In this document: one piece after another, positions 9,751 to 30,100 of the stretch
Layout of the letters: each line of letters starts with the position of its first letter
Position numbering within the stretch: position 1 is the stretch's first letter
From: Haliclystus octoradiatus
Taxonomy: Eukaryota > Cnidaria > Staurozoa > Stauromedusae > Haliclystidae
DNA: 64,000 nucleotides
Direction: 5' to 3'
Assembly: GCA_916610825.1 (NCBI GenBank)
Contig: OU744450.1
Location: 14,454,489 to 14,518,488, forward strand
Program-made: the position numbers and the translations under genes
Notes under the pieces: model-generated
Databases searched by the model: none
What the model was told of the DNA's origin: nothing
The model's input: only the letters and a program-made list of their open reading frames with translations

Positions 9751-12700
9751 GGATAACAAAAACATACAACCTCAGTGTTCAGGATTGTGAAAGACTGCAA
9801 GCTGTCTTTGAAAGAGAATGCCATCCTAATGTGATTGTTGCACCAGCTAAGTAAGATGTTTATTTGATGCATTATTTGATAGAACTGTCTGATGTATAGC
9901 AACTTACATTTTGACAAAAGGCAAATTGACCATTGAATGAGAAGATACAGTCAATATCATTTAGAATTAACCGCTCCTCCACCAATCAAATTGTTGGATT
10001 TTTTATTGCCTTGTTGGCTGATGAGTAAATAGCTATTTTTGTTCTAGCCCATATTCATGTATGTTCATTAATTTAATTTTCAAAATAGCGCTAGCCTGGG
10101 AAGACTGAGAGCTGCATGCTCCTTTGTCCAGTATTTTTATGCACAACTTTTCAGCTAACAAATTCAATAGCCCTGTGCTTTGAAGTTGATATTGTGGGTT
10201 GCACCTGTGGCAAATGAATAGAAAAAAATGAGTATACTAGGCTCACTCTTTTGCACGTTCTCAGTAGGAAGATGGTCCGGTAGCCACAGGGAAATACAAA
10301 AGGCGTTGACCTTTGCTGAAATTTATTTAAACATGAAAAATATCTGCTTATCGATTTTAAAACTATGCAATTGCAAACAAATTGGAGCTGGTAATTGTTA
10401 CACCCATTTTGTATTTCATTATGAATCATTGTCTCATTCCATGTGTTTCTTTCTTACCAGAATTCATTTCTTTGAGAGAATTGTAGGAGCCATTAGGGAT
10501 AAATACAAAATAAAGATGTGATTTACCATACTGTTTGGTTTAATATTTTTCAGAACCCTATTAGATTCTGTCGGCAATTTTCCAAACAATTGTGATGAGA
10601 TCTCAGTTGTTGTTAATCCAAATGGTGTTCTTTTTAAAAATTACACAGAGGATGAAAAAGGTATGGGAAGCCCTCAAACTGACTTTGGCCTTTGAAACTT
10701 TCATCAGGTTCATGTATGGTAGGCTATATGAGGCTTCTCAACAGTACACAAGGTTCGAACAATCACATTTGATCACAGGGGCTATAGCTAAACTAGTAAT
10801 AGGTCTCCTGCTTTGCTGGATCAAGGTGGGCTCAGTTAAGAAATTGACGAGATTGTACAGGTACCCGGAATTTTGTCATGATGTTAATCTGATCTTGAAA
10901 ACCTTGAAAGCAGTGTCAGAAAAATATCAGTTCTGAAATTTTGAATAAAATTTGAATACATTAATACCTTTTTAAAATGGTAAGCTACCTGTATAAACTG
11001 TAGTAGAAACAGGTAAATCGTGCTGCCACGCATTCATTTACTTATTTGGATCACCAACACTATTCAGTCCCAAAGCTATCATTGTATTTATAAGAAGTTG
11101 AAATACAATGATATACTATACTATGTACTATATACTATATTAAGGCCATTTAGGACTGTGTTTTTAACAAGAAAGTCTCTCTCGATACCGGGAAATTAAT
11201 CTATTTCAACAATTACCCATTGTTAGCTTCTAGCTGGGAGAATGCTGTCAGTTAACTGGTTCATAAAGAAATCACAAATTAATGTGATTCTCTGGCTAGT
11301 CTACTCTAATGTCTTTTAGATCCAGCCAAAGTTGTGCAAACCGAAATGACACTTGTTCCAGATGAATTTGATCGCTACGAAATCGGTATTGATTGTGAGG
11401 TTACATTTTGTTTAAAAGAATTACGAGTAAGTTCCTTATTTGTAATCAAGAATGGTTGTGATAGATAAAGACTTTCATACCATAAATTATCATTTAACAA
11501 TTAACTTGTAAAATACGTTTCATTCTCTTCTTCATGAAATATTTTGCTGTAAGGGAATATTATTAACGGTGTGATTCTATCATGGTATTGTTATCTATTT
11601 TTAAATCTAGTTTTGGTCCGCCCAGCTGTTTGTACCCTCATCACAAGTTTATTTACTGGGTCTATAAATACTTTGTAAAGAAAGTGGTGAATGAAACGAT
11701 ACACACTTGATCTGTCATACTCTATGCTCTAGAATGTTACTGTTTTTGATTTAATCTAAATCACAATACACAATCTGATTCTAATTATCGAAAATATAAA
11801 AAAACTGTCTTATGATCATTTTCTTTATCAAACAATGTTATCTGGAATCTGACTTGAAAACAGAGTCTGCTTGTATGTGATGAAGATTCAAAACCACTAT
11901 TCTCATTCTTATTGACGTAGCTGTCATTAAGATATTATATGTTATTTATTATGTTCTACTCTGCTTTCTTCAGGCGGTTCTTGCATTTTCAGAATTTGCT
12001 AACCAACCATTAAAATTGAGTTTTGAAAGTGGTGGAAAGTGAGTTTTCTCTTTTACTTGCTTTTCATTATCAATACATGACAATTGTTTGTAATAGTTAT
12101 GTGTCTATCATTCAGGCCAATTGTGTTCTCATTAGACGGAGATGCTTCATACACAGCTGATCTTGTTCTGGCTACATTAGTCGATGACAATGTATCGCAA
12201 GCCCCATCGCAACAAAGACCAACAAATAAGTTAGTTTATTATTAGTTAAATTAAACTTTTAGCTCACTGAGATATTTTCCGATATCTACTTGTTTAGTTG
12301 GGCTAAATTGTAAAAGTTTTGAATTTTGTTTAGAATGTGATTTGTCAAAACTTTTGAAATTCAACACAGCATTCAAACAAAATACCTTCTCGCACTGTCA
12401 TGAAATAGATACTTTGAATTATTAATACAACATTATAATCTAATGGAAATGTGCCTAAAAAGGCTCAAAAGCTGAATTCTGAAACATTTGTCTTGTCTTA
12501 CACATCTCTCATGCATTAAATTCTAACTAAAAAGTCAAGTATTTCATTGCACTCAAGCGAATGCTTAGTAAATAGCTAACAGTAATTTTAGTACCACTAG
12601 GGGGGCACTTGGCGCCAACGGGTGACTTGACATAGTACCTCAACTTAATTTTATTACAGTGACCAGGATGAAGGTAAGTAATTTAGACGGTAACGCCCTA

Positions 12701-15700
12701 CCAAAGGCACCCATACTTCTCCTCTATTTCTAGAGGAGTGGCTTCTTTTGCTGAGAGCAATGATGTTAAACGCTCTTTATTGATCTCAGCTGTGACACTG
12801 CAGATCAATTTCAACAGATTTCATGGCAAATAGGTCTCAATTGTCAATGCGTAACGATGCACTAACTCACAATGCAATTCTCTCTTGACCATTCCATCCG
12901 CCATCCTCAGATGGTACTCATTTGATGTTTTTAGATAAAGTCAAGGCTGAGTTGACCTTCGGGGGATTTGAACCACAGTCGATCAGATATGACCCGATCT
13001 GAAGTTCCGTTGCTTTGCCATCTGAGCTAATCCTCCCTAAGTGACCAGGATGTTAGTAATAATATTATTGTGCATAGTTCTCCCATTGCTCTTTTAATGA
13101 TTTTATGATTGTACATTACAATAACCTTGTAATGTATCGGCCTAAGAAATGTACCAACTTTAATATCACGAAAAAGGTTTTCTTCATCTTTGCTAGAATT
13201 TAATTGACACTAGCAATTTGCCGGAGTGTACTGATTACCAGATGAGACCTGTATCATTTTTAAGTCAAATGTAATTGACTTCATTTTTTATTTTGATTCA
13301 AAACAGCTCAGTTCAAGCTTCACAATCATCGTTTGTTGTAAATGATTGTGAAAGTCAAACAAATGGTACCTTGGCAACTGATAAAGATCATCCAATTAAT
13401 GGGTAAGAGTATCATAATACTGCATTGATGTATGCATTTAATCTCAACCATTATTTGTGTTCTTTTGAACACGTGCCACCAACCCTTCTAAAACTAGATA
13501 TTAATTTAGGATAGACCTATCAAATACCACAGTAATATCGTGTACTAATAATAAAGTATTAATACCAAATGTTCAAAATATGGTTGGGTGTAGACCTATT
13601 TTTAATACCACAGCATAACAGTTGTGTGTTTACAATTGAGTGCAATGAGATGGCTAACAATTTTGTTTTGTTTTTGCTGGCAACCTCAAAGCAACTGACT
13701 TTTCATAGCCAGTCATTTCAAATCAAAGCTTTTGCTAAAATGCAAAACTCTTTATACAATATCGTTTATTATCTTTTACATTTTCCACATAAGTTTTCTA
13801 GACTTGTATTTATTCAAAATAAAGTCCATTAGTTAAGCCTCTGCCTCACGGTAGTTGCATATTTTCAGACATAGTGATGGGAGAGATTTGAATTGTATTA
13901 TGAATTCTTTCCCTTGATTTTTTATGAATTAAAAATGATATTTTATAGGCAAGCAAACAATGACGATTTCTACACTGATTCATTTCCATATAAGGGTAAA
14001 TCATGTTTAAGTTCTTTTATATTTTCTGTTATCTTGATTATTCTTGTGTATCTTTGTATTCTTAATTTATTTATTTATCATGTAGAGCTATTTGCTGGTT
14101 CAACTTCACACCCTGGAAGCAGCTCAACTATACTGTATCATTTTCTATTTATTTTGCTAATGTTAATTTGAACAAACAACAACAGACATGCCCCAATCAA
14201 ACACAGTCCATTCAACAGCCTCATTTTCCTGAATTGTTCATGATCTCATATTGCCTTTTTGAAGGAGAAAGATTAAGATATTTTGTCCCCTCAACAAATG
14301 GATTCATTTTTATGAAATTGACACTATAAATACCCAGCATTAACCAGCAACCTTTTAAAAAGTGAACTTCTCGACAAATTGAACGCACACTTATAGTTTT
14401 GTTAAATACCTGTGTACTGCATAGGAAAATATCTTCTTCGACAGATGTTCGTAATTATCTGCTTCTAGTTTACACACCATTTTTCATTGGATTTGACTGT
14501 AGAATTTATCTAGATTAACAATGTAAGCTTGATAATATTTTATGAACTTTTTGTTATAATTCTTCCTTGATAATTGTCATAGTGAAAAGGAGAACCAAAA
14601 TTTAAACACTGCATCACCACAGATTGGTGCTGGTGTATCCACTCCAAACGTGAGTTTCGCATTACATAATGATCTCTATTGTCACGCCACTGATTGTGTA
14701 ATTGCTTGATTAATGAGATATTTATGTTTCAGTACCGTGGTAACCAATCAAGACAGATTGGCTCTGACTATGATGATGATCATGATGCTGTTGTTGGAAC
14801 GCCGCCAATTAAAAAGGTCAGTAGGTTGAGCTACTATCGGTTTGGAGAAACAGTTTACAATGTCTGTAACTTGCATACTCGCGTACCTGCGTACTTTCGT
14901 TATGAAATTTTTGCTTTGCCGATTGCGAAGCCTTAGAATATTGAATGCATGCTATTATCTGTTAAACTATAGTACACAACTTCCTTTTTGTAAGAGTCTG
15001 ATTATTGTAGTTAATTGGACAGTTCTTATGTTATAACATAATTTATATCGTAAACTGTGATTCAAATAATTACCTGGCTGAATATTATTAAATCCTCACT
15101 ATTTTGTTAAACTAAAATCACTGCAAAATAATAACTGCTCAATCAAGTAGACCATTCAGAGTCTTACAAAAGAAAATTGTGTACTGTATATTCACAATCT
15201 GATGTTGGAAATTGAATAAGCATATTTAAATAACACTTTCACCGATTGTTGGCTTGACACAAATTTCAATCATTTAACACTTGGTGATCAGCAATGGTTA
15301 TTATGTCATTGAGAAATTAAGTCATAGGACACACTTACACTTTTTGTTTTTGTATTAATCCGAGCCAATGTAGACCATCTCTAAAAAAGCTGGAGAAAAA
15401 CATCTTGATGTATAATCAAAAGAGGAAAATTAGTCAATATTTTACGGAAGATAGATCATAGGAATATTTTATAGGTCTGTTAATTGCATATTTAGTACTA
15501 TGCGTAGTCAGTTTTATACTTTGTTTATATTTCAGTTCAAATCTATTTTCTTTGAGGATAATGCTGCTACACCTAGGGTAAGTTTATCATTTTTATTTAC
15601 TAGCTACATTGTTGATTTATGAAGAATGTAAAATATCTTTGTTTCAAATATTAAAGACAGGTGAAGACAAATAAATGATTGCACTATATTAGTATTTTAA

Positions 15701-16271
15701 GTTAACAGCTACAAGAGGGAAAGGGTTCCTCTGAAGAGCTGATTTTCCTGTCTTTACCTTTTTTAAAACAAAGCAAAGCTCAATAAGTAAGATTTCAAGT
15801 GGGTTGCCTCTCTTTTGTCTGACCTTGAATCTTATGCACATGAGTTAAGATACATTGAAGTTTCAATCTTTCAGCTAATTACATTATTGTTGTTATGACA
15901 GATACAGTTGTTGTGTCTGACAAAAGATTTTTCTTGAAAGAAGTTTCATTTTGATTTTTTATTGAGGTTTGGCTTGTAAATCAAAAAATTATCAAGTTTC
16001 TTCTGAATTTGCTCTTGCCTCCCGGATATTGGATCCCTACTTTTGTCGGACCCTGGATACAGTATGTACTGTTTGAATGAAACTTGAATAAGTTAAATTG
16101 GTTGAGTTCATGAACTGTTCATGTTCACACCTCAATTATGAACAGTTTGTGAAATTAGGCCATTTAACATTCATGAACTGTTTCACAGGGTTTCTTGTTT
16201 TGTGATTTCAGGGGAATGTCGAAGTGCTTGCCCCTAATACTGATGACGAAGAAGACACTATTGGTGACTGA
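9751..16271 (+). CDS. RAD9: RAD9 checkpoint clamp subunit, 5' exons missing
   Basis: Twelve exons join in phase: 9751–9850, 10554–10660, 11320–11426, 11974–12038, 12116–12229, 13307–13402, 13949–13995, 14086–14134, 14583–14649, 14733–14816, 15536–15577, 16212–16271. They give 311 aa and a stop. RAD9 is the PCNA-like subunit of the 9-1-1 ring (RAD9–HUS1–RAD1) that loads at damaged DNA and activates ATR through TopBP1. Diagnostic blocks are [52 protein letters not shown], and the tail motif [17 protein letters not shown], which parallels vertebrate GTPPPKKFRSLFF. The acidic, disordered tail ends EEDTIGD. About 130 N-terminal residues are missing; I found no matching exons upstream. A SINE sits in the intron after exon 5. 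Exon 8 is the least certain. Confidence 0.93.
12671..13039 (-). mobile_element. tRNA-derived SINE copy 1
   Basis: Read on the minus strand, it begins with a tRNA-like head: A box TTAGCTCAGATGGC near 13030 and B box GGTTCAAATCC near 12970. A body and a short A/T-rich tail follow. A 13-bp direct duplication (AGTGACCAGGATG) flanks it at 12658–12670 and 13040–13052. It lies within an intron of RAD9. Copies 2 and 3 are at 33285 and 61585. Confidence 0.85.
16090..16198. repeat. TTCATGAA-palindrome repeat, partial
   Basis: Contains TTCATGAACTGTTCATG and the end CTGTTTCACAGGG shared with the fuller copies at 25015 and 35864. Confidence 0.5.
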
Positions 16272-16527
16272 GTACACATTGATAACAATGATGATTGAGC
16301 ACACTGTCATATTTTATCTTGTCTGAACTGATTATAGGATAAAGAGAACATTAATACCTTGTATATACAATTATATATGATGATGATGATATAGACAATG
16401 TAAGTATTATTTTCTAAAAATTTTGTTTTAGTGTTGATATTATATTTTTATTTATAGGAAAGGTACAGTTGAACTCACACTGTTTTCATTATTTGAAATA
16501 TTATTGTATACATGACTAGCATTTATC

Positions 16528-16926
16528 AAAAAGTGACATTTCCCAACTGACATATAACGGGACTGAAAATGATCTAGAATCAATCAGTAACTAACTTGGA
16601 CCCAATCCCAAGAAAAAATTATGAAAAAGTGCGCACCTGAACTAGTCCCAGGCCCTTTTGTCAAAACTAAGTAGGTCATCTAGAAACACAGACGTGTAAA
16701 TTCTGTTTCAATCGATTTTCAAAATTCTTTTTGCATCTGGTACCTTGATACATTAGCTAAAGAGTGTTTCTAGATGACCTATTTAGTTTTGACAAAAGGG
16801 CCTTGCACTAGTTCAGGTGCGCACTTTTTCATAATTTTTTTCATGGGATTGGGTCTAAGTTAGTTACTGACTGATTCTAGGATGTTTCCAGTCCTGTTAT
16901 GTACCAGTTGAAAAATGTCACTTTTT
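16528..16926. repeat. Fold-back element, arms of about 165 bp
   Basis: The left arm, 16528–16690, is repeated in inverted orientation at 16758–16926. For example, AAAAGTGCGCACCTGAACTA on the left pairs with TAGTTCAGGTGCGCACTTTT on the right, and both arms share GACAAAAGGGCC-type and TAGATGACCTA blocks. Only a few mismatches are seen. No coding is present. It is a fold-back/MITE downstream of RAD9. Confidence 0.85.
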
Positions 16927-16996
16927 GGGTAAAAGATTTGACGACAATGATCAAAATGAGAATGAATGGATTGACCCATAAATTAAAGAGTTTCGG

Positions 16997-17889
16997 ATGA
17001 CCAGCAGCCTTTGCTTTGTTTTGTTGTCTTGATTACAAGAAACGAGGCTAGTCCTCTGGAAAGTGACGTCAGCGCTCACGTCAGAGGATTGTCCTCGTGG
17101 CTGTTGCTACGGAAAGACACGACAGAAAGCTCAAGAAATAAGCAGAATGGGAGTGACAGTCCGATAATATATGTCTGAGAAGTTTGACGCAAATCAAAAC
17201 AACTTAGAAAAAATGTACTTTCAAATCAACACTAAATAAATTCATATGATTCTAAATTTTACAATTTACGTGCATAAATACTGCAGGTAAACAATGCAAT
17301 ATAAAACATACATAGGTATGTAACTAACTATTTGTAGACGAAGCCTACGTGTTTACAAACATAATTTGGAGTCAATGATCAAACAAAGTATCCGTATTAA
17401 AAATCGAATTCACCTGGTGTTATAATTAACTTCATTTTGTTTTGGCGATAAATTTCGATTTTGAATGCTAACAAATCTCTTCCCGTTCTTTCAATCCCTA
17501 ATATTCTTGTATCAAGTAAGCACCAACATGAAATTCTGAATCAGTCGAGTTTAGTTGTAGCTTTCAATGTTTCAACTCTGTCTACCTTCCTCAGTTAGTA
17601 TGACGCTAGTAGCAAGTGAATTGATTTCGTGGTACACACTTTTATTCAAACGTCAAAAGCCCTTACGACGTCCACCTCTATTGCTCTTACAACTTTCCAA
17701 AAATTCCAAACCAGTTCGTTGATAAACAACTTAGCAGAATGCTTCAATGTTCGTTTTACGAAATGTTTTTGCAAAATCGCGTGTGTGTCCAAAGGAAACA
17801 CAAAGGCGGGCCGTGTATCATGAAAACGAGTGATTGAAATCTGGGTCCAGATTTCAAAAAGACAAAAATATGCAAAGGCTGCTGGTCAT
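16997..17889. mobile_element. Non-autonomous element with 18-bp terminal inverted repeats
   Basis: ATGACCAGCAGCCTTTGC at 16997–17014 is exactly mirrored by GCAAAGGCTGCTGGTCAT at 17872–17889. The 893-bp body has no coding. Near 17065–17090 it has a palindrome made of two TGACGTCA-like halves (GTGACGTCAGCGCTCACGTC). Superfamily unknown; no clear target duplication. Confidence 0.65.
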
Positions 17890-18628
17890 TTTATGGTCTT
17901 TAAGCTAGTACAGAGACATAGTATACTATTCAAGCTTTTATGTACTTTATTGATATCAAGTTACTGGTGCCTTTGCTATGAGAATCAGTTTCTTAATTAG
18001 AACATATCTACATTCAATTTTACTTTCAGCTGTTACATTTTTTTTGTTTCATTACAATATATTGCTACATTCTGTATTCTCTTTTTCGTTGTGCTGCAAG
18101 ATAAATTAGGAGTTTAATAAACAATTTTCAGTCATCGACCAAGATTAATATGAAAATCAAGCAATTCGATTGGCCAAACAATGTCAATCCTGAAGCTGTA
18201 TCCACCACTCCTTGTTTTCTTCTCTAACCGTTAAAAATATAGTATAATCTCCCTAGCCAAGATTTTGTGCCCAGCAAGCCATTCTCCATTAAAAACATTT
18301 ACGTTTTTATTGTGATAAAATTTTAATAATAATTACACTGTACTTATGTATGACTGGTTTGAATACACAAATAAATCTATATGATCAAAAATAAGTATAC
18401 TCTACCCTATACAATAATAATAGAAAATAAATTAATTGCAAATTACACAGAAGATTAATTTAAAATAAATTTATTTCACTGTAGCTGTAATCGATCAAAG
18501 GTTTTATAATTTGTAATTGGCCTTCATGAAAGGATATGTTCCATTAATCAGCACTGATTTAATTTCCACATTAAACATCCTCTGCATTTTATCAGAAATT
18601 CTATTGTACGACAAGTAAAACAATCAAA
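17890..18628. other. Intergenic, RAD9–TRPA-like
   Basis: AT-rich sequence between the convergent 3' ends of RAD9 and the TRPA-like gene. It would include the 3' UTR of the latter. No further gene was seen. Confidence 0.5.
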
Positions 18629-26859
<8,231 letters not shown>

Positions 26860-27116
26860 CGTAGCAAGTCAATATTTTTTGGAAATACATACATAGATAG
26901 TAATTAAACAACTAATCCCACTTTCAAGGCAAACCGAAACCGCAACAAAAAGGAATTTGAAATGTTCAAACTAATATGCATCTTCATAATATGTTGTCAA
27001 TATTGTTGGATGATCATTTTGGAAAAACGAACACTTACGTTGCCTGGTGACAGGACTGTGCAAGGTGAATGATTCTTTGCACGTGGTGCAGAACGAGGAT
27101 AGGATACAGTTTGAAA
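26860..27116. promoter_or_regulatory. Putative bidirectional promoter TRPA-like/BUD23
   Basis: The start codons of the TRPA-like gene (−, 26859) and BUD23 (+, 27117) are 257 bases apart, facing away. The interval must hold both 5' UTRs and core promoters. No TATA box is obvious. The claim rests on spacing only. Confidence 0.5.
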
Positions 27117-30100
27117 ATGGCTTCCAAGAGACCCGAAAGACAGGCTCCGGCTGATATCGTAAGTACTTTATCTCATCTAAATCGCATTTATGAAGAGATC
27201 CAGGAATAAAATAAAATTTTATATTCCCATATTGATATGTTTTTCAAGTTAAAAGCCTGGCCAATCTTTTCTAACCACGCTTCGCCCTTAAAATTAGCTA
27301 TTTGCTCCATGTTGGAAAGCAGCCATCTTGAATTTTTTATGTGAATCTATATCTTGTTCTGTATTATATGGATGGCTCTATGTTGGAAGGTGTAACATGC
27401 TAACATGCATGCAAACTTGTGTTAAAGTATTGTCGTGTTCAGCTGACTACCAACATAATGATAGCAGATTTTGTTATGCACATTTCTCAAAATTCTATAA
27501 TTCTTCATATAGATGAAATTTAAAAGTGGGTCCTAATCCTTTTTTAATTGGACCAAGGATTTCCTATTAAATATTATCCAAAACAAAAAAATGTTTTTCT
27601 CTTGTGCATTCCAATCGTTGTGTACGAACAAAGAGCACACATTTTTTGCTTGTAATTCGTAACGTTTTTGATATTAGGCTACAACATAATTTAAACATCA
27701 CAAACCTTGAGTGACCTGTTTCAATTATATATTCACCAAAAAGATGATTTTGATTTTGTTATGTAAGGATGCTGACATGCACCATTTTACAATTGAGATT
27801 ACAAAATCTTTATTTTGTACGAGTTTATAATATAGGCCTACATCGACAAACCAATTCAATCTCTACTACTATATAAAAATGACCTTAAAAATTTTGTACG
27901 CGCTAATCTCAAAAACCATGCAAAGAAACCCTGAACACCATACATCATTCAAAAGCTCTCTTTCGTGGCCTGAACATAGGCTATATTGAATTTGAAAAAT
28001 CAACTGAATTTGTTGTAAAATTGAAAAATCAAGTTTTCCGTAAAAGATCAAAGCCGCCGCCGTCCAGAGCAATATGACTATGTGTTTTGAAATCTCGAAC
28101 AAAACCAAAAACATTAATTGGGATCTTCGTAAAGGTTTACTTGACATGAATTTCATGATGGTATATGCGATAAAAAACACACAATAATTGGCGCAACAGT
28201 TTCAATTTAATCTAAAATCATCTTCAGGCAATATGAAAAGAGAGAGTTAAAAAGTTACATGAATATTTATATAAAAATCTAATTAATTTGTCTATTGAAT
28301 TTATCGGAACGGTATTATACTTTTTAACAATGGCAAACAATAATTACAGGAGAGATATTTTAGCACAAGAATTTTAGCACATATTTTAGTTCTTGTGCTA
28401 AATTATCTCTCCTGTAATTATTGTTTGCCATTGTTAAAAAGTATAATACCGTTCCGATAAATTCAATAGACAAATTAATTAGATTTCTATATAAATATTC
28501 ATGTAACTTTTTAACTCTCTCTTTTCACATTGCCTGAAGATGATTTTAGATTAAATCGAAACTGTTGCGCCAATTATTGTGTGTTTTTTATCGCATATAC
28601 CATCATAAAATTAATTGGGATGGTGACAAAAACTACTTTCAGCTTTTGTGATTATTTATGTTTAATTAACTGTGAGTTAAATTCTACTTTTCCAGGCGTA
28701 GCTCTCAGCTTAAAATCATTTAGAAATTTCATTACAGAGAGTGCTGTGTTTACGAAATTCAAAAAAAACTTTGAATTTTAAACAATATTTGGTTTCAACC
28801 GTTTAAATTGTAAAAACATCCCCAATCATCCGCCATATCAAAATATCTATCAACAGTATTTGAGTAACAGCGACAAGGAAAATCATAATGAAATATAGAC
28901 ATAAGTAAATCTCAAATCTCTAAAGGCTCCTGCATGGTCCCACGGATAATTCCAACATTTATTCAAAATATAATTCAAGCCAACAATCAGACAAAAGTGC
29001 AACGAAGGCGTAGCGTGGACCGTCGTAGGATTCTAGTAAACCACGGTCCACGCAATAGTATTAGGTTAGGATTAGGGTTAGTCCGACAATGTCTCTGCTT
29101 TGACATTCATCAGCCAGCTTTTAAATTAAAAGCCTATTCAAAAAGTCATAACCGAAATGTTTTCCTTTCTATCTTTCTTGCTATGTTCTATTGACTATGG
29201 ATTTATTAATGTCAAACTGCAGTTGGAACACTTGAAAAACGTTTGGCAAAATCTTACTTTAATTAATACTTTTAAATCATGAAATATTATTAGTATATGC
29301 AGGACTGGTATGGAAGGATTAAGACATTATAATTAACACGCTTTCATTAGCATTTAATAATTACGTCTCAAAATTCTTTACGACATTTTATGGATTTTTA
29401 TTGCGATTGTAAAGCTGATTCAAAAGCTATTACAAGCAGAGAGGCGCGACACAAAAACAACATGGCAAGGAAATTAATTCAACAAACAACAAACACTTTA
29501 GTTCAGCCGCAGTATTTAATGGCTATAGAAAAGAAGCTATTGTTGAGCCACTGTTTTACGTCGTCTTCTTATTTTCATTATGATTACTCTATATTTGCTT
29601 CGTTCGTTCGACAAAATAAGTGAAGTCTATCATGCGGCTAATTCAAATTCGTAGCGGCTCGAGTTTAATTCCGATGAAGCATGAATTAATGCAGTAGACC
29701 ATTTGATCATTACTGATGTTAAAGTCGAATTTCAGATTTATTGAAAACTAGATTTCTTCCCTAAATTTAATTGTGAAATACTAACTGTAAATGAGTTTCA
29801 AGTAAATTAATAATAATATGGTTGGAGTCGTTGGTCTTTTTCTGGGCTTGACTTTCGTGGCCAAGCATTCTTAACGAAAGCGAGGCAACCAACTTCCACG
29901 CCCTGTGCTGATTCAGCAAAGGCAAGCTTTTGTCCTCGAGTTAGCAGACTCTACTGTTTACCAAGTTTACATTTTGACAGTGAGTCTGCGAGCAGGCTAC
30001 ACCACCGACAAGAGCTGATGAAACTAACCATAAATGGGTTGGTTATCAAGTGATCGCACCTTAAACCTAACCCTAACCCTGGGACGAGTGAAGCATGTGA

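Noticed and set aside
12653..12674. A 14-base micro-exon of RAD9 between acceptor TTACAG and donor GTAAGT
   Set aside because: Including it puts the next exon out of frame, while skipping it keeps frame. The sequence is the SINE target duplication plus the SINE tail.
12960..13035. A tRNA gene (A and B boxes)
   Set aside because: The boxes belong to a SINE head with target duplications. The cloverleaf is not complete, and the same sequence recurs at 33600 and 61870.
27869..28180. 103-codon minus-strand hydrophobic frame
   Set aside because: It overlaps the palindrome in BUD23 intron 1, has no splice support and no recognisable family pattern.
28141..28620. Hammerhead ribozyme in the BUD23 intron palindrome
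   Set aside because: CTGAAGA, a GATTT/AAATC stem and GAAA are present, but the segment after GAAA (CTGTTGCGCC) gives no proper helix III or cleavage triplet. Kept only as a Penelope-like tail motif.
29064..30080. Interstitial telomere
   Set aside because: Only two to three imperfect TTAGGG units at each place, too short to mean more than repeat decay.
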